A stretch of 64,000 nt of DNA, taken from NCBI RefSeq assembly GCF_024584705.1, contig NZ_CP097384.1, forward strand, positions 2,976,001-3,040,000, written 5' to 3'. The notes beneath the pieces are model-generated. The model saw only the letters and a list, made by a program, of their open reading frames with translations. It did not search any database and was not told where the DNA came from. The translations under genes were made by a program, and so were the position numbers. The DNA comes from Blastopirellula sp. J2-11 (lineage in GTDB: Bacteria > Planctomycetota > Planctomycetia > Pirellulales > Pirellulaceae). Each line of letters begins with the position of its first letter. The first letter of the stretch is position 1. Below, piece after piece: positions 7,898 to 17,599 of the stretch.

Positions 7898-9282
7898 CGC
7901 GTGCGATTCAAACCTGGACGCGATTGGCGATTCTCTTGGCGCTGATCTTTCCCGCGGCGGCTCTAGCCGAACCGACGCTGCAAGCGACGTCCGACGATCG
8001 CACGCTGCTAATATCGTTGAACGGCGATAATTCTAGTGAGACGCTGGAATTCGTCGTGACGGCGGACGGCCAAGCGGCGGCGGAGGCGCGTCATCAAGCC
8101 TACCACGCGATCTTCGTTTTTTTTGACGCTGACCAAAACGGCCGGCTGTCGAAAGCGGAAGCGGCGCTGATGCCGACGCCGTTTGGGCTGCGGCAAATCG
8201 CTTCGGGACGTTTGTTAACCACTTCGGGCCCGCTTCCGCAGACGGTCGACCGAGACGGAGATGGCGACATTCAGCCAGACGAGCTTGCCCAGTTCTATGA
8301 TCAGTCAGGCTGCGGCGGATGCGTTGTCACGTACGGCGCCGATCCGCACAGCGAACAACTGACCGCTGCGCTGCGAGAAAGGCTGGCGCTGGCGAGCGAA
8401 GGGCCTGTTAGCTACGCCTCCTTTCAGCAAGCGGCGCTGGGACTCAAAAAACTTGACGGCAACAACGATGAACTGATCAGCCCCGGCGAATTGCTCGCCA
8501 GCGCCCGCTACCCCGGCGCCAGCGCCGCTCGCTTGATCTTACCGATGTCGGAGAAAACGCCAGCAGAAAAAAATAGGCATGCTGCTGGGATTTGTCGCAT
8601 CGATTTTTCTAGCGGCGAAGTGCTGATCGACAAAAAGCAGGTCGCATGGCGAAAGTCAGATCGCGTCTGGACGCGCATTCATACAACACGCGGCAAGCAC
8701 GCCGCTTCGCTTGACAAATTGGAAGAGCTGACCAGTCAACTGCGCCAGCTGCAAGCGACCCGTTATCCCGCAGGAGTCCCGATCGACCAGCTAGAGGGGG
8801 TTCCGAACGCGTCCGAACTTCGCAGTTTCCTGCGTTTGATTGACGCCAACGATGACGGCCGCGCAACCAGCGATGAAGGGGAACGCTGGTCCAACGTCTA
8901 TCGGCAACTGGTGAAACTGCAACCAGTGGTCGCCATCTTAGACTTGGGCGACAGCTTGTTCGCATTGCTGGACGAGAATCATGACGGCTCGCTATCTCAG
9001 GCCGAACTGGCCAATAGCGGTGAACAAGCGGCGTCTGTGGGGTTGATCCAGGACCAAAAAATCGCCTGGGATCGCCTGCCGCGACAATACAGGGTGGTCG
9101 TCGCCAACGGTCTGCCGCAGTCACTGCTGGACCAATCCCCGGTCGCGGCGCCGACATGGTTTCAAGCGATGGATCGCAACGGCGACGGCTTGGTTTCTCG
9201 CGGCGAATTTCTGGCCGACGACGAGCAGTTCCAGCGTCTTGATCAAAACGGCGATGGATATGTTTCGCCGATTGAGTTGTAG
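7894..9282 (+). CDS. Secreted multi-EF-hand protein
   Basis: 462 residues with a signal peptide (ILLALIFPAAALAEP). At least six EF-hand-like calcium loops are visible: DADQNGRLSKAE, DRDGDGDIQPDE, DGNNDELISPGE, DANDDGRATSDE, DENHDGSLSQAE, and the C-terminal pair DRNGDGLVSRGE and DQNGDGYVSPIE. A CGGC pair follows the second loop. It overlaps DUF1501 by 4 bases and closes the cassette before the terminator. Calcium binding is a strong prediction; a role in calcium-dependent assembly of the cassette products on the cell surface is inference. Confidence 0.88.
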   Translation: MTRAIQTWTRLAILLALIFPAAALAEPTLQATSDDRTLLISLNGDNSSETLEFVVTADGQAAAEARHQAYHAIFVFFDADQNGRLSKAEAALMPTPFGLRQIASGRLLTTSGPLPQTVDRDGDGDIQPDELAQFYDQSGCGGCVVTYGADPHSEQLTAALRERLALASEGPVSYASFQQAALGLKKLDGNNDELISPGELLASARYPGASAARLILPMSEKTPAEKNRHAAGICRIDFSSGEVLIDKKQVAWRKSDRVWTRIHTTRGKHAASLDKLEELTSQLRQLQATRYPAGVPIDQLEGVPNASELRSFLRLIDANDDGRATSDEGERWSNVYRQLVKLQPVVAILDLGDSLFALLDENHDGSLSQAELANSGEQAASVGLIQDQKIAWDRLPRQYRVVVANGLPQSLLDQSPVAAPTWFQAMDRNGDGLVSRGEFLADDEQFQRLDQNGDGYVSPIEL

Positions 9283-9302
9283 AATTTTTTCTTCATCGCC
9301 TG

Positions 9303-9351
9303 AAAAAAAAGGGGGAGCAACCCCCGGCGGTTTGCTCCCCTGCTCTTTTTT
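9303..9351. terminator. Bidirectional rho-independent terminator
   Basis: Stem GGGGAGCAA (9312-9320) / TTGCTCCCC (9332-9340), with a T run at 9345-9351 for the plus-strand cassette and an A run at 9303-9310 serving the minus-strand gene that ends at 9368. It separates two convergent units. Confidence 0.85.
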
Positions 9352-9367
9352 CGTTGTTGTTTAGCAA

Positions 9368-12300
9368 TTAGCTGAACAACAGATCGTCGAGCGATTCGGA
9401 ATCGGCGAAGAATTCTTCGACCGATTCAGAGGGCGTGACGACGATGTCGAACGTGTCGACGTCGGTTCGCGGACTGCCGGTGCCAGTTGCTCCTCGATCA
9501 TTGGAATTGATCGTGAAGGTATCGGTGCCGGAGTAGCCGTCATTCGGCGTGTAGACCAGGCCGTTCAGCAGCGACGAAATCTGCTCGAATGATCCGACCA
9601 ACATGATCCGCGTTGCATTGAGCGAAGCCAATTGCAGCGTTCCATGTTGGACCGAAATCGTCACTTGCACAAAGGCGCCGTTCGCGTCAGGGTCGCTGAC
9701 AGAAATAGCGTTGCCAGTGGCTGAACCAAAGGCCAAGGATTGTCCCGCGGCAGTCGTCTGAGTACCGGGGACATGGTTCAAAGGGGGCAGGTTCGTCCCA
9801 TTGTCGGTGTCCAAACCGTTGATGGTCAGCACCACCGTCGCGGTGTCTGATCCTCCATCGCTGTCACTGACCGTATAGGTGAAACTGTCGGTCGCTAGTT
9901 CACCGTTGGCTAGTTCGTCGTACATCCCGTTGGGATCGTAGTCAAAACTGCCGTCGGCGTTGAGCGTCAACAGTGCTCCCGACGCCAGCGTGATCGGCGT
10001 GCCGACATCGACCGTGACATCATTGACGGCGGTGATCGCCATCGCTTGTCCTTCGGTTTCGACATCGTTAAACATCACGCCAACCGGTACGATCGACAAT
10101 GCGGTCGCCTCATCGGTCGAGAAGGCGTCATCATTGGCGACCGGTGCGTCATTCACTCCGTTGATCACGATCGTCACCGTCGCGTCGGCCGTCGTCCCGC
10201 TACCGTCATCGGCGGTATAGCTGAACGAGTCGAGCGTCGACTCGCCGCCGGGAAGCGTTTCAAACGATCCGTTCGGGTCATAATCGAAACTGCCGTCGGC
10301 GTTTACCGTCAGCAACGCGCCGGAGGCCAAGGTGATTTGCGATCCCACATTGACCGCTTCGCCGTTAACGGAAACGACCGTCGCGGCGCCGGTATCATTG
10401 CCAAGCAAGCCCGGCGCCGAAATCGACAACGAATTGTCCTCGTCGGTGACGAGCTCATCATTTTCGACGATAAGGTTAGTCACCCCTTGGATGGTGATCA
10501 CGACGGTCGAACTGCTCATTAAACCGCTGCCATCGGCCGCGGTATAGGTGAAGCTATCTTCCGCAGTCTCCCCTTCAGCCAAAGCGGCGAAGGCGCCGTT
10601 GGGGTCATAGTCAAAACTGCCGTCGGCGTTCAGCGTGAGCAATGCGCCCGAATCGAGCGTGATCTGCGTGCCGATATTGGCCGGTTCGCCGTTCACGTCG
10701 ATTACGGTTAACGCATCGCCATCGGCATCGGTGTCATTTTCGAGCACGCCCGGCGTTGCGATGTTGAGGGCGGTATCTTCCGTCGTTTCATAGGCATCGT
10801 CACTGCTGACCGGTGCGTTGTTGACCCCGGCAATGGTGATCACGACGGTGGAAGTGCTCATCAATCCGCTGCTATCGGCGGCGGTATAGGTGAAGCTTTC
10901 CTCGGCGGTTTCTCCTTCAGCCAGTGAAGCGAACATGCCGTTGGGGTCGTAGTCAAAGCTGCCGTCGGCATTCAGAGTGAGCAAGGCGCCCGATTCTAGC
11001 GTGATCTGCGTACCGATATTGGCCGGTTCGCCGTTCACGTCGATTACGGTTAACGCATCGCCGTCCGCATCGGTATCATTTTCGAGCACGCCCGGCGTTG
11101 CGATGTTGAGGGCAGTATCTTCCGCTGTCTCATAGGCATCGTCACTGCTGACCGGTGCGTTGTTGACCCCGGCAATGGTGATCACGACGGTCGAACTGCT
11201 CATTAGACCGCTGCTGTCGGCGGCAGTATAAGTGAAGCTTTCTTCCGCAGTCTCCCCTTCAGCCAAAGCGGCGAAGGCGCCGTTGGGGTCATAGTCAAAA
11301 CTGCCGTCGGCGTTCAGCGTGAGCAATGCGCCCGAATCGAGCGTGATCTGCGTGCCGATATTGGCCGGTTCGCCGTTCACGTCGATTACGGTTAACGCAT
11401 CGCCATCGGCATCGGTGTCATTTTCGAGCACGCCCGGCGTTGCGATGTTGAGGGCGGTATCTTCCGTCGTTTCATAGGCATCGTCACTGCTGACCGGTGC
11501 GTTGTTGACCCCGGCAATCGTAATCACCACGGTGGAAGTGCTCATCAAGCCGCTGCCATCGGCCGCGGTATAGGTGAAGCTATCCTCTGCGGTCTCAGCT
11601 TCGGCGAGTGACGCGAAGGCGCCGTTGGGATCGTAGTCAAAGCTGCCGTCCGCGTTCAACGTGAGCAACGCGCCCGAATCGAGCGTGATCTGCGTACCGA
11701 TATCGGCCGGTTCGCCGTTCACGTCGATTACGGTTAACGCATCGCCGTCCGCATCGGTATCATTTTCCAACACGCCCGGCAAAGCGATGTTGAGCGCGGT
11801 ATCTTCCGCTGTATCATAGGCATCGTCATTACTGACCGGTGCGTGATCGACCCCAGCAATCGTAATCACCACGGTGGAAGTGCTCATCAAGCCGCTGCCA
11901 TCGGCCGCGGTATAGGTGAAGCTATCCTCTGCGGTCTCAGCTTCGGCGAGCGACGCGAACATGCCATTCGGGTCATAGTCAAAACTGCCGTCCGCGTTCA
12001 ACGTGAGCAACGCGCCCGAGTCGAGCGTGATCTGCGTACCCAAGTCGGCTGGCTCGCCGTTGATGTCGACGACAGTCAGGCTATCACCGTCAGCGTCGAC
12101 ATCGTTTCCCAAAACACCGGGAGCGGCGATATTGAGAATCGCATCCTCCGCTGTCTCATAGGCATCGTCACTGCTAACCGGTGCATTGTTGACCCCAGCA
12201 ATCGTGATCACGACTGTCGAAGTGCTCATCAATCCGCTGCTATCGGCCGCGGTATAGGTGAAGCTATCCTCTGCGGTCTCAGCTTCGGCGAGCGACGCGA

Positions 12301-14293
12301 AGGCGCCGTTGGGATCGTAGTCAAAGCTGCCATCGGCGTTCAAAGTGAGCAATGCGCCCGAATCGAGCGTGATCTGCGTACCGACGCTGGTTGGTTCGCC
12401 GTTGATATCGACGACGGTTAACGCGTCTCCATCGACATCGGTGTCATTTTCGAGCACGCCTGACGCCGAAATATTGAGCGCAGTATCTTCGGAAGTTTCG
12501 TAAGCATCGTCGCTGCTGACCGGCGCGTTGTTGACCCCGGCAATGGTGATCACGACGGTGGAACTGCTCATTAGACCGCTGCTGTCGGCGGCAGTATAAG
12601 TGAAGCTTTCTTCCGCAGTCTCCCCTTCGGCCAAAGCGGCAAAGGCGCCGTTCGGATCATAGTCAAAACTGCCGTCCGCATTGAGCGTGAGCAACGCGCC
12701 CGAATCGAGCGTGATCTGCGTGCCGATATCGGCCGATTCGCCGTTGATATCGACGACGGTTAACGCGTCTCCATCGGCATCGGTGTCATTTTCGAGTACG
12801 CCTGACGCCGAAATATTGAGCGCAGTATCTTCGGAAGTTTCGTAAGCATCGTCGCTGCTGACCGGTGCGTTGTTGACCCCGGCAATGGTGATCACGACGG
12901 ACGAAGTGCTCATCTGGCCTGTGCTGTCGGCGGCGGTATAGGTGAAGCTTTCTTCCGCGGTTTCTCCTTCGGTCAGAGCTGCGAACGCGCCGCTGGGATC
13001 GTAGTCAAAACTGCCATCGGCGTTCAACGTGAGCAGTGCGCCTGAGTCGAGGGTGATTGGTGCGCCCACGCTTGCCGATTCGCCGTTAACTTCGACCACG
13101 CTGAGCGGGTCTCCATCGGCGTCGGTGTCATTTTCGAGCACGCCTGGCGCCGAGATGTTGAGTGCGGTGTCTTCCGCCGTTTCATAGGCGTCGTCGACGG
13201 AGACCGGCGCTTCGTTCGCCATCACTTCGACAAAGAACGATTCGACGTCTGCCAGGCCGGCGTTGTCGAAGACCAGGATTGAAATCTCAAACATCCCGGG
13301 CGTAACGTCAAGGCCCGGCGTTAGCAGCAATTGGGCGGTTCGCGTTCCGACTTCTTGGATCAACGAAACGAAGGTGGGGGATTCGGGGTCGATCATGAAC
13401 GAGAGTTCGTCCTCCGCGTTCGGATCGGTGGCTGAGATCTCGAACATCAAATCATGGCCGGCGTCCAGTTCCTGATCGGCGATCGGCGACAGGTTGGGGG
13501 GGAGATTGACGTTTACCATGCTAGTTGCAATGGCGCTGTCTGAAAGGCCATCGTTGACGCTGAACTCAATGACGCGCGGCGTCGCATCGGCGGCGGCGTT
13601 GGAATTGCTGTAACGAACCGAACGAAGCACTTGTTGGTACTCGGCGATTGTCGCTTCGCCGGTCAGTTGCAACTCGCCGCCAGCGTACTCGGCCGAGATG
13701 CTCGTTCCTTCGGTGTTGACGGTCAGCAGCTCGGCATCACCGTCGGCCAAGTTGGTGATTGTCACTGTGGCCGACATCAGCGTTTCATTGTTAGGATCGG
13801 CGACGGTCATATCGCTATCGGCGACGCTGACCGGCCCCTGGCCAAACTGATAAGTTGTCTCGAAGTCGACCCCTTCGGCGTCTTCGCCGTTCAAATCAAC
13901 ATTCGGTTCGCCCAGCGACACTTCGATGGTGATCGACTCGAAGTCCCCCTTTTGCGGCGAATCGTGGTTCATCGCGATAACGCGGAACGTGTGCGATCCG
14001 ACTTGATCCATCGACGGAGTCCAATGGATTACCCCTTCTGGAGAAATCGTCGCGCCCGAGGGCGTTTGATCGGGATCCGGGTCGAGCACAAAGGTGAATT
14101 CACCCTCGGTGATGGTTCCGCCGGCGGCCAGCAGATCGAGCGAGTATTGGTCGCCGACATAGGCGGTTTCGGTCTCGACGCCAGAAAGATCGAAGTTCGG
14201 CGCGGATGCGTCCATCACGCGGCGCTCTTCCAGGCGTTCGGAACCCATACTAAAAGCGTTGCGACGTGTGCGATATTTATTCTTCATCGTCAT
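9368..14293 (-). CDS. Giant cadherin/VCBS-like tandem-repeat surface protein
   Basis: 1641 residues from the ATG at 14293, chosen because AAGGA lies 6 bases upstream; a longer frame to 14335 has no such support. The N-terminus (MTMKNKYRTRR... SERLEERRVMDAS) resembles the LEPR-XLL export motif of planctomycete giant proteins. Two Ig/cadherin-like domains (about residues 30-320) precede ten repeats: eight of 114 residues each (DDAYET.EDTALNI..PGVLENDTDADGD...SGALLTLNADGSFDYDPNG...SFTYTAAD) and two diverged ones. The C-terminal domain (TPNDGYSGTDTFTI) is of the type common in large repeat adhesins. It is acidic and Asp-rich, so calcium binding is likely. Probably a cell-surface or matrix adhesin; the partner is unknown. 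Confidence 0.88.
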   Translation of the reverse strand: MTMKNKYRTRRNAFSMGSERLEERRVMDASAPNFDLSGVETETAYVGDQYSLDLLAAGGTITEGEFTFVLDPDPDQTPSGATISPEGVIHWTPSMDQVGSHTFRVIAMNHDSPQKGDFESITIEVSLGEPNVDLNGEDAEGVDFETTYQFGQGPVSVADSDMTVADPNNETLMSATVTITNLADGDAELLTVNTEGTSISAEYAGGELQLTGEATIAEYQQVLRSVRYSNSNAAADATPRVIEFSVNDGLSDSAIATSMVNVNLPPNLSPIADQELDAGHDLMFEISATDPNAEDELSFMIDPESPTFVSLIQEVGTRTAQLLLTPGLDVTPGMFEISILVFDNAGLADVESFFVEVMANEAPVSVDDAYETAEDTALNISAPGVLENDTDADGDPLSVVEVNGESASVGAPITLDSGALLTLNADGSFDYDPSGAFAALTEGETAEESFTYTAADSTGQMSTSSVVITIAGVNNAPVSSDDAYETSEDTALNISASGVLENDTDADGDALTVVDINGESADIGTQITLDSGALLTLNADGSFDYDPNGAFAALAEGETAEESFTYTAADSSGLMSSSTVVITIAGVNNAPVSSDDAYETSEDTALNISASGVLENDTDVDGDALTVVDINGEPTSVGTQITLDSGALLTLNADGSFDYDPNGAFASLAEAETAEDSFTYTAADSSGLMSTSTVVITIAGVNNAPVSSDDAYETAEDAILNIAAPGVLGNDVDADGDSLTVVDINGEPADLGTQITLDSGALLTLNADGSFDYDPNGMFASLAEAETAEDSFTYTAADGSGLMSTSTVVITIAGVDHAPVSNDDAYDTAEDTALNIALPGVLENDTDADGDALTVIDVNGEPADIGTQITLDSGALLTLNADGSFDYDPNGAFASLAEAETAEDSFTYTAADGSGLMSTSTVVITIAGVNNAPVSSDDAYETTEDTALNIATPGVLENDTDADGDALTVIDVNGEPANIGTQITLDSGALLTLNADGSFDYDPNGAFAALAEGETAEESFTYTAADSSGLMSSSTVVITIAGVNNAPVSSDDAYETAEDTALNIATPGVLENDTDADGDALTVIDVNGEPANIGTQITLESGALLTLNADGSFDYDPNGMFASLAEGETAEESFTYTAADSSGLMSTSTVVITIAGVNNAPVSSDDAYETTEDTALNIATPGVLENDTDADGDALTVIDVNGEPANIGTQITLDSGALLTLNADGSFDYDPNGAFAALAEGETAEDSFTYTAADGSGLMSSSTVVITIQGVTNLIVENDELVTDEDNSLSISAPGLLGNDTGAATVVSVNGEAVNVGSQITLASGALLTVNADGSFDYDPNGSFETLPGGESTLDSFSYTADDGSGTTADATVTIVINGVNDAPVANDDAFSTDEATALSIVPVGVMFNDVETEGQAMAITAVNDVTVDVGTPITLASGALLTLNADGSFDYDPNGMYDELANGELATDSFTYTVSDSDGGSDTATVVLTINGLDTDNGTNLPPLNHVPGTQTTAAGQSLAFGSATGNAISVSDPDANGAFVQVTISVQHGTLQLASLNATRIMLVGSFEQISSLLNGLVYTPNDGYSGTDTFTINSNDRGATGTGSPRTDVDTFDIVVTPSESVEEFFADSESLDDLLFS
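9810..13215 (-). repeat. 342-bp tandem repeats encoding VCBS-like domains
   Basis: Ten in-frame repeats, eight of 342 bp, make up about two thirds of the giant protein gene. The copies differ at many silent sites, except that 10557-10834 and 11241-11518 are identical by eye over 278 bp and are offset by exactly 684 bp (two units), pointing to a recent two-unit duplication or gene conversion. Confidence 0.85.
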
Positions 14294-15007
14294 ATCGAAT
14301 CCTTCAAAGAGATATGGCAAAAGAAAATGGGTCAAAAATCTCCCATTCGCGCAGAGAATCTCCCCGATAGCGATCTCGCAACATGCGAAAACGAGGGTTG
14401 GGGGTCTGGGCGAATGAGCAAAGATGGAATTACTTCAGGCGGTTCATCCACGCTCGAAGCAATTCATCCGACGGCAAAGAAACGCACGCGTTGCAATCAT
14501 TCGCGAGAGTGCGCTGTGAACTGAATTTAGCGGCGAGCTCCTTCTTACTCTGGTCAGTTCGGCGCGGCGGTCAAAAGCGACAGCACGATCTAAATGCATC
14601 CGATGCGATCTGCTGTGCTTTTGGTTCTTTTAAGCTGGCGCTGGCAGTGAAATCATCGCTTGCCCTGTCGTTCTCAGTATCGACTATGTGCGACGAGCAA
14701 TAGGTTAATCAGTAAGATATAAGGTTTGCAAGAGGCCGTGTCGTGTTTTTGCATAAATATTATATATGCATAACATCGATATATGTGTTGCTGTTGTTCG
14801 GTCCGCTCTTTCGGTTGGTGTCCAAGTGGGGAGCGGTGTAAGGCGAGTCGTGACGCGGAAATCGTCGAGGATTGGTGTACGGTACGCCGCGCCGCGGGAT
14901 GCGGTTCGATGGTATCGGCAAAGAATCGCAGACAGGCTGCGAACGTGTGAAAAAGAGGGGAATGGACGCTCTAGAGAGCGTAGATTTCTCGGTCAGGGGA
15001 GGTTATC
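14294..15007. other. 714-base divergent intergenic region
   Basis: No convincing gene. It should hold the promoters of the giant repeat protein (minus) and of the DUF3500 gene (plus). It contains a long imperfect hairpin at 14573-14622 and an AT-rich stretch around 14745-14780 with TGCATA...TATGCA arms (14750-14770). The 3' end carries the strong AGGGGAGG ribosome-binding site for the gene at 15008. Confidence 0.5.
14573..14622 (+). terminator. Long hairpin with trailing T-rich run (terminator or small-RNA end)
   Basis: Left arm 14573-14590 (AAAAGCgACAGCAcGATC) pairs with 14607-14622 (GATCTGCTGTGCTTTT), a 16-bp stem with two one-base bulges, followed by TTTTGGTTCTTTT. No plus-strand gene is visible upstream, so it could end an unannotated small RNA or act in the leader of the minus-strand giant gene. 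Confidence 0.35.
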
Positions 15008-16087
15008 ATGCATACGACTTCGCTCATGTATCCTCCCACCGGAAATCCCGCCATGCGACGACCCGCCTATTTGTCGATGATTCTGTTTCTTGCTCTTTCG
15101 ATGTCGGCCGTCGGCTGGGCGCTGTTTCGTCCTGCGACCACAGGAACCGCAATGACGGTCGCCGCCAACGCATTGGTGCAATCGCTCGACGAGGACGAGA
15201 AAGCGGTCGCCGTATTCGCATACGATTCTCCGAAACGCGTCGATTGGCACTTCATTCCGAAAGACGCGCGAAAAGGATTGAAGATCGGCGACATGAGTGA
15301 GGATCAACGGAAGTTAGCGTACGCGTTGCTCAAGTCGGCGCTTAGCGATGTCGGCTATGAAAAAACGACCAAGATCATGGATCTAGAAAATTTGCTTCTG
15401 CAGTTGCAGAAGAAGGGCCCGATTCGCGATCCGCTGCGCTACTATGTGACGATCTTTGGCCAGCCGAAAGTTGATTCGCGCTGGGGACTGAGCTTTGAAG
15501 GGCATCACCTGTCGCTCAACTTTGTGGTTGAAGGCAACAGCGTTATCTCCGCTTCGCCGCAAGCGCTCTGTACGAATCCGGCCGAGTTGAAAGAAGACTA
15601 TTCGGCCAAGTACTCCAAGGGCTATCGCATCCTGAAACTGGAAGAGACGTTGGCCTTTGAGTTGGTCAATAGCTTGTCGGCCGATCAGGCGAAGACCGCG
15701 CTGATCGCCGCGAAGGCGCCGGCCGAGATTCGCAATCCGGGACTGCCTCACCCGCCGACCGACAAAGCGGAAGGAATCGCCGCCAAAGATTTGACCGCGT
15801 CGCAGCAAGAGATGCTCCGCAACCTGATCGACATCTACGTCTCGGCGATGCCCGCCGATGTGGCCGAAAGCCGCCTGCAGCAAATTCGCGCCGCTGGTTT
15901 TGACAACATCCATTTCGCCTGGGCGGGGGCAACGAAGCCGGGGGTGGGACATTACTACCGCATTCATGGTCCGAGCTTTGTCATCGAACTGGTGAACACG
16001 CAACCCGACGTGGCCGGCAATCTCGCGAACCATGTCCATTGCATCTACCGAGACATGACCGGCGATTTTGCATTGCCGATCGAGTAA
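15008..16087 (+). CDS. DUF3500 family secreted protein
   Basis: 359 residues. The start at 15008 is supported by AGGGGAGG ending 6 bases upstream; a Met at 15053 would give a shorter signal peptide. The N-terminus has a membrane or signal segment (YLSMILFLALSMSAVGWALF). DUF3500 landmarks: IRDPLRYYVTIFGQP, WGLSFEGHHLSLNFVVEGN, then LNDLIDIYVSAMP-like and WAGATKPGVGHYYRIHGP near the C-terminus, with a terminal HVHCIYRDMTGDF. The family is widespread in planctomycetes and other bacteria; its activity is not established. It is followed by a strong terminator, so it is monocistronic. Confidence 0.88.
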   Translation: MHTTSLMYPPTGNPAMRRPAYLSMILFLALSMSAVGWALFRPATTGTAMTVAANALVQSLDEDEKAVAVFAYDSPKRVDWHFIPKDARKGLKIGDMSEDQRKLAYALLKSALSDVGYEKTTKIMDLENLLLQLQKKGPIRDPLRYYVTIFGQPKVDSRWGLSFEGHHLSLNFVVEGNSVISASPQALCTNPAELKEDYSAKYSKGYRILKLEETLAFELVNSLSADQAKTALIAAKAPAEIRNPGLPHPPTDKAEGIAAKDLTASQQEMLRNLIDIYVSAMPADVAESRLQQIRAAGFDNIHFAWAGATKPGVGHYYRIHGPSFVIELVNTQPDVAGNLANHVHCIYRDMTGDFALPIE

Positions 16088-16120
16088 GCGGCTCGAAACT
16101 TCAGCCGATAGATATTTGAA

Positions 16121-16157
16121 AAACGCCGCAGTCGACTTCGACTTGCGGCGTTTTTTT
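16121..16157 (+). terminator. Rho-independent terminator after the DUF3500 gene
   Basis: Stem AAACGCCGCA (16121-16130) / TGCGGCGTTT (16144-16153), extended internally by GTCG/CGAC, followed by a run of T residues to 16157. Confidence 0.9.
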
Positions 16158-16302
16158 ACGATTCAGGCAGATTCGGCAAACCAGGGGGCCTGGCGCGGGG
16201 TCTTTTGTCTCGTCGGAGTAACGTTTTGTTGCCTGTTTCAGTGCATGGCTCTAACATGACAGTGGTCATGGTCCGGTATCGTTTAGCAAAAGAGGCGTGC
16301 GA

Positions 16303-17592
16303 ATGCTCGCTGGAAACTCGCGTCAGTTCGCCATCACGTGCGGTGTTGGCATCCTGCTCTCTATCCAGGTGATGTCGACGCGTGCTGCGGGCGCGTCGTC
16401 GGGCGTCACGCAAGTTTTAGAGCAAGGCTGGGCGATTGGGCCTGATTCGCTGGCGACAGCACGTCAGGCGCGAGCTGCATGGATGGGCTCCACCTCGGAT
16501 CAGGGCGCTCTTGATACGGCCTTTGGCTTGGTTTTGGTCAAGCATCACAAGTACGAAGAAGCGGCCACGTTGTTCGAGAGTCTTACGACCAGCGACGAAG
16601 AAAATCAGGTCGCTTGGCGGGCCTTGATCTGGCTTCAAGTGCTGCAGAAAAAGTCGGAGTCGGCGCTGTTGAAAATCGATCAAATGACGTCCTCGATTCG
16701 ACCCGACGAAGGGGATGATGCGAGCGAAGAAGAAACGCGCGCCACAGCCCGATTTTTGGGACGGATTTTCGCTTATATGGATGGCCCCGCCGAGGCGGAT
16801 GTTTCGCAAGGCGTGCGGAAACTGGTGCGACGGAAAGTGGATCGATTGATGGTGGGAGCGCGTGCCGCCGACTTCAAAACCAATTATGACGAAGTCATGC
16901 GCGAGTTTGAAAAATTGACCGACAAAGGAGATCAGGCCCGCGATCAAGCGGTGGAAGATCAAGAGATGGCGAAAGAGCAGGAGAAACAGAATCTCGCCGA
17001 TCTGCGTAAACGTCTCGAAATTGATCAGGCCGAGGCGCAAGAGCGACTTGATACGCTACGTAGCGAACTCACCAAAGAGTTGGAGGAGTTCAATCGCATG
17101 GAGGCGCCGCTCAATGATGCGATCTCGCGGTTAGAAGTTCAGCTTTCGATTGTTCGCCGTGAGCTGCTTAGCCTGACCGATGACCTGAATCGCTTGCAAT
17201 CGGAACTTGATCAGACAAAGGATCCGCGTCGTCGCGACAATTTGCGTCGCGATATCGACCGCGCTGAAATCTTGCTAGGACAGTACCAACGCGACAATCA
17301 GGTGATCTTGGGCGAAGGCAACCGATTGACGCAGCGTCGTGACGCCGTTCGAGCGAGTCGCGCCGAAATGACGCGTCGATTTGAATCGGATATCCAGGAA
17401 ACGCAGGAGCAAAAGGCCAACTTGATGCGACGAGAGAGACGGACCGATCTGGATGAAAAACGAATCCGCCGACCGGCCAAGGGAAACACGCCGCATGTCC
17501 GTGTGATGAGCGCCAAAGCGACCAGCTTGCGGACCTACTTCGATTTTCCGCTAGAGTTGGAACGTCACAAGTTGTTGACGGCGGGATCGTAA
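16303..17592 (+). CDS. Secreted TPR and coiled-coil protein of unknown function
   Basis: 429 residues from the ATG at 16303, preferred over the GTG at 16297 because GAGG (16292-16295) is 7 bases upstream of the ATG and only 1 base from the GTG. A signal peptide (FAITCGVGILLSIQVMSTRAAG) is followed by a helical TPR-like region at residues 50-140 (KYEEAATLFESLTTSDEENQVAWRALIWLQ) and a long coiled coil at about residues 200-390, rich in Glu, Arg, Gln and Asp. The C-terminal 40 residues (RVMSAKATSLRTYFDFPLELERHKLL) are not coiled coil and may be a docking segment. I do not recognise the family. A structural or scaffold role in the periplasm is possible. Confidence 0.75.
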   Translation: MLAGNSRQFAITCGVGILLSIQVMSTRAAGASSGVTQVLEQGWAIGPDSLATARQARAAWMGSTSDQGALDTAFGLVLVKHHKYEEAATLFESLTTSDEENQVAWRALIWLQVLQKKSESALLKIDQMTSSIRPDEGDDASEEETRATARFLGRIFAYMDGPAEADVSQGVRKLVRRKVDRLMVGARAADFKTNYDEVMREFEKLTDKGDQARDQAVEDQEMAKEQEKQNLADLRKRLEIDQAEAQERLDTLRSELTKELEEFNRMEAPLNDAISRLEVQLSIVRRELLSLTDDLNRLQSELDQTKDPRRRDNLRRDIDRAEILLGQYQRDNQVILGEGNRLTQRRDAVRASRAEMTRRFESDIQETQEQKANLMRRERRTDLDEKRIRRPAKGNTPHVRVMSAKATSLRTYFDFPLELERHKLLTAGS

Positions 17593-17599
17593 GATTCGT

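Noticed and set aside
9960-12421. Plus-strand open frames inside the giant repeat gene
   Set aside because: They are shadows of the 342-bp repeats on the opposite strand.
9810-13215. Regular repeats considered as a CRISPR or satellite array
   Set aside because: The units are 342 bp, in frame and encode a known domain type, with no short direct repeat and spacer structure.
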